Part shown: in pieces, positions 52,696 through 64,000 of the stretch | Position numbering within the stretch: the stretch's first letter is position 1 | Layout: each line of letters opens with the position of its first letter | NCBI RefSeq assembly: GCF_020184175.1 | Contig: NC_065532.1 | Location: 43,358,287 to 43,422,286, forward strand | Length of the DNA stretch: 64,000 nt | From: Aphis gossypii | Lineage: Eukaryota > Arthropoda > Insecta > Hemiptera > Aphididae | Reading direction: 5' to 3' | Translations under genes and position numbers: made by a program | The notes under the pieces: generated by a model | The model's database searches: none | Seen by the model: the letters and a program-made list of their open reading frames with translations, nothing else | Told to the model about the DNA's origin: nothing

Positions 52696-55600
52696 TTCAT
52701 GGGTGGTTAAATAAAATATTACTGAAAATACAGAGTTCTTTACATTTTAGAGCATTATTTTAAACATTTTAAATTGAATTAGATTGATTTGGAACTGTTT
52801 TAAATGTTTTCGTTGACATACAATATCATTGTAAATATTATAAAAAACTAGGATGATTCTAATATTATAGTCATTTTGGTCAGGTAAACGTTTTATTTTT
52901 GAACTATAATATATATTTGACTATTTTGATGAGTCCATTTTATTTTATCAAATGGATTTTATATCAGATAATTGTTGGTATATCGCCTTTTCAACAGTAC
53001 TTACATCTGGAAAAACTGTAATATAGACAAAATATCATTAATAATAATAGTAATTATTATAATCCATTGAAAAATCCTATTGTTATTATTATTAGTATTG
53101 TTTTCCTTGTCTGTAAGTCTGTTGACTGCCGTGACCGTTCACAACAACATCTTTGAACAGCATCATTACTCGATAGTATTTATACTTTGTATTATTTTTA
53201 TGCATAATATATTGTAATACAAAAATAAAGATTACATGTTTCACCAATCTGCTGAATCGGTGGTTTCCGTTGATCGGCAATCGAAATACTATACAATAAT
53301 ATGTGAAAACGGTGTAGCATGCAATCGGAAAGTTTCGAAACGCTATTTAGACGCTGTATAATAAATGTGCAACGATCCGCGATGATATTGTCATTATCGA
53401 GAATAAAATTAATCAGTCTACACATTACACTGTACAGTTATAAGTTATAACTTAGAAGTATATACAATACGTTGTTCGTTGTGTGAGATCCAAACCTTCT
53501 AAGCACACTATATATATATATTATTAACATAATAATACTGAAAATATCTAATACTTCATAAATATACACGTTTTGTTGAATAGAATCGTTGTAGCTCGTG
53601 TATTAAGGCTATGGAGACTCACGCCAAAAAAATATTGTGATTTAAAATTAAATGAAACAAAATAGATTTAACAACGTTTTTTTGACAACCCGTGATAAAT
53701 GAAATCAATTCAAGAAAAAAAATGATATTGAACGAATTCTTACCTATAGTAATACATTATCTAAAACATGGAAAAAATAATATGTACATATTATACGTGT
53801 ATATCAACATAAATGCCTAAAGTCAACATAAATTATATTTATAGAGGTTATTGATATTATATTGATATTAAGATATTGAAAATAATTTTTACTGTCGTCA
53901 AATGCTACTACTCATTGATGCTATTTTACATTTTTTTTTTCTATAGAGTATTGCAATAAATGAAAACACGCAACAAATGATTTTTTTTTAATCTTATTAT
54001 TTATGGAAATATCCTTGGAGCGGCTATGTTTTCTTATAAATGTATTTCAGTCGGGATTCTAGAAACATATTAATAAGTAGAAATAAGCATATTCAAATAT
54101 AATATGCAAGTGAACATACTGAAAATATAGTATTACAGAAAGTATGTATTTTTATTTAATAACCATGAACTATTATAAATATTTTTGATATTATGTCAAT
54201 ACTTAACTTCCATTTAGTCACAGTAGTTTAGATATGAGACATTTACACTAATAAAAGAGATAGAAAAAGTCTCTTATACGAAGATCTATTTCGGATTAAC
54301 ATTATACAATATGTTTTTTCTTTTAATTTAAAAAAAAATGTATAAATATTAAGTATTACAATTTTTGAGTTAGTAACTTCTAAATTATAAGTTTATATTA
54401 TAAAGTTATATTAAAAAAAACTTGGGACGGTCGATCCAGTAGATATAAAGGCATTCTTATCGCTTAAGTTCAGGAATTAGTATGTTGGAAATGAGTTTTA
54501 ATATTATACCCAAAACAAACTTAAGTTTTAACTACGATGGGTTTCTAACGAATTTAGACGTGTTCATGGTGATACACTTGTCACCCTTATATACTGCTTA
54601 GAAAAAAAATATCTTTAACGCATCACTTCTTCCAGTCCCTTTAAAATATATTTTTAAGAAATTAATATGTATAAAATAATAACCAAACTAAAATATAAAT
54701 AGATAGATATTATTTCATTATTATTATTCGCTATAATCTATTTTTAAATTATGCTTAACACGGATTTTTATCAATTTATCATTACCACATACCATATTAT
54801 ATTATAAAATAGTGCTAAATGCATGTTTTGTTTATATTCACTTTAATATTTTATTCCTTATATAGTGATTGTATTAATTTTGAATTATCACCAAAAACAT
54901 GTTCAGTTATGAATATTTTAATTAAAACACATTAATTTAAAGAAAATAATTAAAAACCATTAGTAAACTATGTACTTTGATACGAATATCATCTAAACTC
55001 AAAGTCGTATACACATTTTAAAGTGAAAATATGTACGCCTATGTGTATAGTTACATATTCAATTTCTGTTATTGATTTTGTTTCATTAAAAAGTATACTC
55101 TCTAACCACGGACTAATAAAATTAAATAATCTGCATATAAAGTTTGTCTACAGTTGAGAAACGTAGTATTTGACCTTATAAATTAAGTCAGGACTCAGGA
55201 GGATTTTTAAATTATATTGATACCTTATTTTATTGTAATTTCTTAGTTAAATATTTAAAATAGGTATGAACAATAGCATTTATTTTTATTTTTTATTATT
55301 ATTATTATTATTATATTGTTTAGTATTAAAGGATACCCGATTATACCAATACGATAATATTATACTTAATTAATGTAATCACAAACTCATTGTGTTTATA
55401 ATTTTTATTCTTGATTTAAAAGTGTAATCCAAGATGAAACACGTAAAAATAAGTTATTTTTTGACATTGATTTAAATTTATTACTATTACAATATTATGA
55501 TACGGTACTATAAACAATTTTAATGCCAAAAATTTTTCAAACACATCCATACAGCTATATTATTATTTATGTTTTATGAACAGGTGTTTTGGAAGTAATG

Positions 55601-56161
55601 ATTATTTAAATATGAAAAAAAAAATCTACTGTATTGTGTTATTACATATTACTATAATAAAAATTGATCATGTTTTATTTTTATAAAACCTTATACAGTT
55701 TACGAAATATTTGAATTATTTGCAATTTTGTAGGCATATATTATAATTCATCTAGCACATTGCGAAACATTATATTAGATGTCTTATGTGAAAACTCATG
55801 CATAATAACATAAAGTATAATTTTAACAAAAAGAAGAAAAACGTTTTAAAATTTTAAATATTATTGTTGTTGACACGAATAGTTTAGGTGTACCGCACAT
55901 TAATATTAGATTAAAAAAATTTTGATATCGTAAAACGTTTTGAAATTTAGACCGCCATTCTAATATTGCATAGTAAAGCTATTAGCTAGACGAAAACGAC
56001 AATGGAATAATATTATTTTTATGGGCTGACGATTTTTTTTTTAAATTATTTATATTATTAATAATGTATGTAATTTACTTAAACACCCGTCGACGCGGGA
56101 ATTTTAATATTTTTCATGACAATCAAGTGGAATTTTGTTTATACCCATGTTGTCTAGGCAG

Positions 56162-56196
56162 ATATAGAAATATATAGAAATATATAGAAATATATT
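56162..56196. repeat. 10-bp tandem repeat, three copies
   Basis: The unit ATATATAGAA recurs three times in tandem, with the first slightly degenerate. Confidence 0.85.
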
Positions 56197-58345
56197 ATAC
56201 ATACCTACGTGGCATTGGTAGATTTACGCCAAGCCTTAAATTCCTTAGTAGAATCATCTTTTACAGTCTTGTAAATGGCACTTTTATCTTTTATTTGAAA
56301 TATGAATACGTACTAAAAATTGTTGAAAAGGTATTTAAAAAAAAATATTCTTTTAGAACACATCTCATTTTCCGGTAATTTATGTCCATTTTGGAAATTT
56401 ATGATACTTATTCATGTTTATTATTCATACACAAACCTATGAACTATATTTATTAAAAAATTTTAGTGATTGAATAGAAATGTTTAAATCAATTTATTTA
56501 GTTAAAGAAATATAATGTATTATACAAAAAATAATTTAGAATAGTTTTGAATGAAAAAAAATTATATATAAATATTGTTATTTAAGTACATTTATTTAAA
56601 ATACTTTACTATAGACTAATATTTTAGCATACGTCATATTATATGGAAGACGATCACACAAATTTGTCGGTTGACGAGAAAATGTATTACTTTTTACCAA
56701 ATAGTATTTTGATATCACATAATATTACTCGTATAGAAGAAGTATAAACTCGTAAATGACAGGACCGATTTCGACGTTGTCAATGTCATATTCGATTATA
56801 CTTGCAAACTAACATATATTGCGTATACCCGGCGTTGTTCAATATTGTATTATTACTATTATTGTTTATTGTAATATATATTGTGTCCTTTCTCTAACTT
56901 TCTTTGAATATTTAGAAAAATTTATTTTTGAACTCAAGTATTTTTTTTTATTTTTATATATAATACCTGTAATCTTGAATACGATTATTAAAACTATATT
57001 ATAAATGTCGGGTTTTTTAAATTACATAATATTGTTTTTATTAAAAGCTTCTACACTAATTTGAACACTTTAAGATAATATTATATAAAAAACAGTTAAC
57101 TATGTATATTATAACGTCTTGATATTTAGAATATCTATCACTTATGGTAAAAGAAAAAAATAATTCTTTACTTTATTTATGACTTTTGTTTTGTTTGAAC
57201 AGTAAAATATGATGTATACTATATTAGCACGTCAAGTATATGAAGGTATTCATCCAAATGCATATGTACCAACTCAGCATTTTACTCTGAAACATTGAAA
57301 CGAAGGCTATTATGTATTACAATATAAATGAAATAATATGGTTGTTCTAATATTAACATATTTTTTATACTCTAGACGGCAACCAGTGTGTTGTGTGTGC
57401 AAATTTATTTGATATGTACATTGTACACCGTATTTTAATCTAAATTGTATAATAACAAATTTTCATATGTAAATAACAACGATGCAAGTTTCGCTATAAC
57501 TTTTTTAAATAACTATTTTACGTTTGACTTGTACGATGGAAAACTAGAGAATTCATCCCCGTGCACTTTCTTTAAAAACATGTTTTAGTCTAAAATTTTT
57601 ACTCGAGTACGCTTTTTCTTCAAAACACGAGAAGAATACTAATGTGAACTTTCTACGTTGCTCAGAGTATATAACATTAACTTTATGGATGGAGTTCATT
57701 TATTTAAGATCGACAATTTTCACATTTATAAAAACAAACGTAAATAATGCACTATTTCACTTTTGATGCAAATGAAAAAAAAACTTAAATATTAGTGTCG
57801 TGTACAAATCAATACGTGTTTTTTAAATTTATTTTATACGATATATATTGAATTATTCTTTATGAATGAATTTCACTTAGGCGTAATTCGGTTTAGTCAA
57901 AGTCATGCATATTTGATCATAATATTATTACAGTTACCCTATATGGCTACCAACTTTCAAAATCGAAACTGATTAAATATTATTATTTTTAAAGTCAATA
58001 TCGTATCGTTTATTCAAGTGTCTATTTCACAGACAGCTTAGTATTATGACGTATTTGTATTCCACGTTTTGTTTCACTCGATATACATACACATAATGTC
58101 TACTTTAAATCTATTCAATTTAATATATACTCCCGACTGTAGATAACATTATTATTGTGAGAAAATCAATACGTCTAATGTATTGCGTATACTCAAACGT
58201 CTTTTTTTCACAATTGGACACCAATACTTCTTGTAGACAGAACTTTCTCGAATACGTGTAGTGATATCGCTACAGGGTACGACGACAACACGGTTTCGGT
58301 GTCACTGATAAATATCTACACACCCAATTGGTTTTCAAATGATAA

Positions 58346-58425
58346 TATACTGTGCTTATTCTAAGCTATTCTGTGTTTACGGTGAATTTGACAGTTATTG
58401 AACTGTATTAGATAAGCACAGTATA
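58346..58425. repeat. Imperfect palindrome / hairpin
   Basis: The arms 58346-58359 and 58412-58425 pair over 14 bp (core ATACTGTGCTTAT with ATAAGCACAGTAT). After a one-base bulge, CTAA pairs with TTAG (61-64 and 408-411 of the 58 kb block). The 43-nt loop contains a further CTGT/ACAG pair. It could be a small MITE remnant or a pre-miRNA-like hairpin. It matches no conserved insect miRNA I can recall. Confidence 0.7.
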
Positions 58426-61400
58426 GTAGAATAAAAATATTTTATAAACGCGCTTTTAGTTTTTTTTTTTTTTATAATCGGCTTACCAATAATTATGCGT
58501 TATAGTACTATAGTGCCCATACATTATTTGCCATTTATTTATTATAAAGTGTATATTATTTTGATTATAAATTCATTATGGTAATTTCGATAAATAATTG
58601 AACAATGTTGACTCCGCATGAAAAAGTTCTCTGTTTATTGAAATCCATTATTTTCTTGAAAAAATAAATGAATTTAACGGCACCTATTAAAACGTCAAAA
58701 TAAATATTTGTAATATTTAGATTAAAAAATAAAAAAATATGTATAATATATGATATGATTTTATAATGGATGTATGATACTAGTATAATGTTACCTAAAA
58801 TAAAACATATTTTAATTATACTTGGTTTATATACTTGTAATACATTCCAAGCTTTATTTTTTAATTGAAAATAGTTGTGAACAAAGTTTGGAAGTGTATG
58901 ACCTAAAAATAAAAATAAATTTTTAATAATCAGAGTTCCCAAATTAAACAATTATAAATATATATTTTTGTTTTCCACGATTCTTTTAAATTTTTAAAAA
59001 GTACTGTGAAATGTCTACCTTTGACCCGACTAAGCATTAAATAAATCTAATTTTACGCAAGAAACTTTCCTTAAAGTTGTTAACTATAGCGTTTTTCTAT
59101 TATAACAAATGTTTTTATACACAATAATCAACAAAAAAATGAATCCAAAAACGTTGATGAAATTTTTTTTTGTCTACCTTTTTTGATAATTATTCCTATA
59201 CATCACATATTTTATGATTATAATATTATTGCTACTGCAGTGAAAACAAAAAAAAATTTAACATTAATACACGTGAGTTAAAAAATTAAATTAAACTGAT
59301 ACAAATAACAGTTTCGTGTTGTTAAATTTAGTGGTTAGTGAGCGTAACGAGCTATTATAGGTACACCCCCCTAATAATACATTAAAATACTTTTTTAATG
59401 TAAATTTCGATTGTATCATATATTATTTTGAATATTATATAATATTAAGTTTTATCTCATTCATTTTGACACATTTCTGAAAAAAGTTTTCAATAAAATA
59501 TGGACCTATACTATTTGATTATGTAATCGATCAGAAATTTTACCGTTGTGTCTAAAACACATTTTCGTTCTGAAAAAAAAAAAAAAAAATACAATATCAT
59601 AACCATATCATCAGTTGTAATGAAGGGTATATCTTGAAACCAAAAATGTTTTGGGGAGAGTTAGCGAGGGCGGTGTGGTGGCGGATGCACTGCAATAAGC
59701 GTAATAAATAGATGTGTCCGTACACACCTCGCATATTTCTGACTTATAAACGACGTTAATATCGAAACGTCACAACCCACTTTTCTTCCCGGCTCTCGCG
59801 CGTGACGACGATGAATACCAGTAGGGGCTACAATGTCGTTTGTCGGATACAAATGTCGGAGCCATCACCAAGATCATTTGCGACCCGGTAAGGATCGACG
59901 GCGCGCTAGGTTATGTGAACAAGAGTGGTGGGGAAAGGGAGTAAACAAATGACACGCCACAATAGAGACAATAACTCTAGGGTAGCGTGAGAGGACTGAA
60001 AAGTCACCTAGTCAATTAAAGGGTAGCAGACGACGGTGAAAGTTCCCTCTAACACTCCCTCTCCTTATGGGCATGACTACGGTTCAGCGGGATGAGACGA
60101 GATGATGCCGATGAGGTTTTCGTTAGGGTTTTCGGATGTGCTTAAATAGGTGTGTACAGTGTGTATATGCAAACACACGTTTAATCGATAAGGGGTAACT
60201 AAGCACGTGTACACACACCCTGCATACTCATATTTATACAAACAAAGTCTTCCGGCAATGCGAACTCCGTAAACGTGACCTCGTTTAAAAAGACGTGGTA
60301 GACTTATCGTGATGAATTTTTAAGTGAGAAAAAATAGGTGATTGTCTGCAATGAAATGGTACAATAAAAATTCAGCTGAAAAACTAACACTAGATTACAA
60401 AATTCCAAATATATATTTATATATATTATATATTTTCGACTCATAAACTATCTCATATTTTGTATTAGTTAATTCAATCCAAGATACATGGGAGATTCTA
60501 ATAATTCTAATAAATAAACTAAATTATATTATTGGAGCAAAATAATATATTATGTAATGATTTTTAATTAATAAAATTTAAATTTAAAAAAAAATAATAA
60601 AAAATATTCAAATTTTTAATTGTATAGTGTAAAAATACGTCATGTAGAACTAATTATTAATATCCAGCAAACTATTTACAATTTTACAAAATTGTTATCT
60701 TCGTTATCCTTATGCACATTTATCGTGTATGAATTGAATTTTTTCTTTTAAAAAATATAATTTAATTTTCTACAATACAATTTTACTTTTACCTAACTTC
60801 AGCAGTGATTAATTTCAGATACGGATTTTCGTTGTTACAAATGTGTGTAAATTTTCAAATTTTTCCGGACCACACGCTTATATCACGAGTTGAGCCAAGA
60901 TTATAGAGTGTACTACAGGTACCTGTTGTTTAAAATGATTCCAAGTTTTTTGAAAACATTATTGGAGATTAAGTAATAAATTGAACTCTTCAGAAGTCAA
61001 CCGCCGAAGTGGATTATTGCTCATTTTTGATGCAAATTAAAACCGAAGTGACGGTTTACCAACTAGTATGATGTATGTCGTAATTTTGTATTGTTTTTTT
61101 TTTCAGAGCTATGTGAAATTGTTTTATTATTATTATTATCCCTATGTACTCGCAAAAGTTTTCTCACCGGCACGGCAAAACCCGTCGGGTGTGACGTTGG
61201 TGAACCGTTGAAGGGGAATTGAAGCGGCGGTGGCGGGTGTAAGGGTGGGAATAGGATTGTGGGTGGAAATTATACGCAACGATGCCCACCGGATGCTGCG
61301 CTCTGGTCCATGAATAAATCTCCAAGCCACAGGCCACGTCCGCCGAGTATGAAACAAAAGCCACGCGGGTTTTTCTGACGCTGCGGTGGATAAATTCTTT

Positions 61401-64000
61401 TATGTTGCCATAAAATCGTAATTATGACGACAGTGTTTTTACATTTTAGAAGTTCACCCGGCTATATAAAGCGTGTAGAGGAGCACGGCCGTTGCGGTCG
61501 TTCAAAGTGGATTTTCGAATTTTTACAGCGGCGTATTACGTGTATATTATGTGTACACAATATTTACGTACATAAACAAAGCGCGCTCGGTGTAGATGCT
61601 CAGTGTAAACAATTTAATGTCTGGTGTGTGCGACTATCACGCTGTACAACACGTTGCTAATGTCTCAGTTTGTAGACACTGTTATATAATAAATGTTCTT
61701 CAAAATATCATTGTACCCACTCGGTCGAATATAGTATAATATATAGTTGAACAAATAGAAATTTACTAAGATTCGAACACGAATATCGGTCACGACGTTT
61801 ACGCTCGGCTTAAACGTGTATTATAATATGCTTATATATAATGCCGTTTAAACTTTTTACTCTTTTTTTTATTTACCTATAATTCTATGATTAGATAGTT
61901 CAGGAATAGAAAATAGCTTCACAGTTTTTTCCTCTAAATCGTATGATGAGTCCACTGGGAAAATTATGTTACAACTCTTGAGGAATATATATATATATAT
62001 ATATATATATATCTACATAGAGATCTTGAGAATAAGACCAGTGTTCTCACGTATTTTCGATTTTGTCGTTTCTGATAAATTAGTCACGAAATTTCGATAC
62101 ATAAATATGATTTGACGTAAAAACCCAGGATAGCTGCCTATCTTACTTCGTATATTATTATATTTAAAAATATACTTTCAACATAAAAATATTACAGGAT
62201 TCACATCGAGAATTCTCAGACATGTCATTCTAGTCAATAATAATAAAAAAAAACCTATAATCTTAAACTTGTATTAGATTCGAGAGAAATAAAATAGTGT
62301 AAGATACAATGTATAAATATAAAAAATATCTTTTGGATATTTTGATACTATATTTTATTGTTATTGGCCTGAATTTGCATCGTATTATGCGATTTTAATT
62401 TCTAATGAGATATTACGAATTTATAGTTTTTAAATATTTAATTATATTCCATTATAATAGTTAAAAATAAATAAATAGATTTAGATTTATGTTCGATACT
62501 TTTTACGTTGATAATTATAACTAAAGCAATCTCCATTTATAAATTGTATATTATATTACTTGCTAGGGTGCCTATACGTCGTAACAAAAGTAGAGTTTTC
62601 CACGAAAGATCATATTCTGCTATATTATAGCAGGTAGGTAAATATGTAATCTGATTTTATATTTTCGGAGACTACGGTTCATGACTGCAGATGGTGTATA
62701 ATATGATTTAAACGGTATAATTTTATGATGCATTTTAGTTCAAGTACGGTTAGAAATATTTGAATTTAGTAGAATTACCTGTTTTGTAAAAAATAATATT
62801 TCTAACGATAGTCGTTTACGAATGTGTTGAAAGTGGTACGATAATAATAATATATTATAGTGAAAATGTGATTATTTTTATTGACACGTGTCAGAGAATT
62901 TCAATTAAAACATTTGAAACGTGTCATGTATAGTGCAGCGTTATAATATTATATTACGCCATGATATCAATTTGCAAAAACTTATGGACCTTAAAGTTTA
63001 AACTAAAAACTATACGGTCGGAGATTGTTACAGACGAATTTTTTAACTGCGTGATATATATCTCACTTGGTTTTCAACGCCTATTAATATAATATAAAAC
63101 TGCTACGTGCACCTACATATTTTACCGGAATAAAAACTAAAATAAAAGTTTTTAACAATGAGTTGTTGAGTAAAAAATAGCACTTGGTTGAAGTATTGAA
63201 CTTGAGTAATTAATTACATTTTAGCCAGTGTATTTAAATATGAATAATGCTTATTTGAATTGAAGTTTTAGACATTTTTCTTTACTCTAACGTGTATTAC
63301 TCCAGCTAAAATCAGAGAAGAATTAAGTTATGGTGAAAAACCATGAAATTATGATCAAGATACTGCCAAGACAGTTTCACTGTACGTAATTAATTGTTAT
63401 AGTTACTCAACAATCGCATATTAAACGTCTTTTGTTATCTTCGTCATTTTATAAGTTATAATACAATCAAGCATTGTAATTTCTATCAAAAAAATCTTTA
63501 TTATAATATACATAATAATATGTACACTTAACTAATAAAGTAATTGATATATTTTTCAAAACATTTTATTTGCTTTATTGCGTATTTAATTGCTTACATG
63601 ACTTATTCGTTTTAAAATTTAAAATTCATTTTTTTTTTACTTTGTGCTATTAATCAGTTTTTGTATTTAACTAAAAGCTTTTAATTATTTTATTTGTGAA
63701 TATATTTCAATTAATACTTATGCTTTGATAATTATAAACTTCAATTATACATACTATCCAATTAAAATAACAATAATATTAAATTCTTTTATTTCTATCT
63801 TAAATTTTACAAAAATAACACAATTAATAGTGTTTAATGATTTACACAATGGATTGAATTTCATAATATAGGTACATTTTAGAGATATTTTTTTTCTACT
63901 TAATAATTTAAAATATAACTGAAAATATGTTAAAAAGATTTCAGTTTTTGCATTAAATTAAAAAAAAATATAAATACAATACTTTTACACTGACAATGTT
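58426..64000. other. Noncoding region with GC-richer blocks
   Basis: No recognised gene. GC-richer blocks lie at about 59640-60300 and 61140-61670. The second contains a TATATAAAG at 61463 without a well-placed initiator. A minus-strand open stretch at 58565-58951 has a splice-acceptor-like boundary but no family assignment. Confidence 0.5.
61985..62012. repeat. (AT)n microsatellite
   Basis: About fourteen AT units. Confidence 0.93.

Larger units (their letters stand above)
50306..58345. other. Noncoding region
   Basis: AT-rich with no recognised gene. Contents are simple repeats and a GC-balanced patch at 53090-53430 with short open frames on both strands. Confidence 0.5.

Noticed and set aside
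61424..61660. TATATAAAG at 61463 with a 78-codon ORF
   Set aside because: No initiator lies at the right distance, and the ORF begins upstream of the TATA box, so they cannot belong together as promoter and product.
1..64000. tRNA, snRNA and conserved insect miRNA genes
   Set aside because: By eye I found no tRNA box pair, no U6-like start and no conserved insect miRNA sequence. A covariance-model scan would be decisive.

Overview
The window is a gene-poor, strongly AT-rich stretch of animal nuclear DNA. Frequent motifs such as ataatattat and aggtacctat, long introns and GT-AG splicing point to an aphid or close hemipteran relative; this is an inference from composition and the gene type, not a database match. 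I can fully support one protein-coding gene, plus transposon remnants, simple repeats and several candidate promoters.

The gene lies on the + strand, with coding sequence from 13489 to 37057 in eight coding exons. All splice phases close exactly and give a predicted protein of 2076 residues. Exon 1 (13489-13536) encodes most of a signal peptide. A 14.6 kb intron follows. Exons 2 to 7 (start of exon 7) encode a zona pellucida (ZP) domain (about residues 60-336). Exon 7 (31668-36753) is 5,086 bp and encodes 59 tandem copies of a proline-rich module built around C-Y-P-G-S-N-D-P-R-C (C-X8-C). A last exon (36888-37057) adds a charged tail with no membrane anchor. The product is most likely a very large secreted apical-matrix or cuticle protein. 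A probable noncoding first exon with a TATA box sits at about 7944-8160, joined through an acceptor at 13465.

Region by region: 1-7900 is noncoding, with one hAT-type MITE (5034-5215) and one copy of a dispersed repeat (about 588-735). 7944-37275 is the ZP gene. Its second intron holds a CpG-rich block (about 25300-26320) and a possible alternative first exon (about 18900-19039). 37058-64000 has no gene I can recognise. It holds the second dispersed repeat copy (about 41448-41575), a well-formed TATA/Inr/DPE core promoter (44358-44422) whose gene body is not visible here, a decayed 3' end of a non-LTR retrotransposon (about 49905-50305), a 14+4 bp hairpin (58346-58425) and a few GC-richer blocks of unknown role.

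The most unusual feature is the repeat exon: 118 regularly spaced module cysteines fused to a polymerising ZP domain, with long and short modules in an ordered pattern and signs of very recent expansion.
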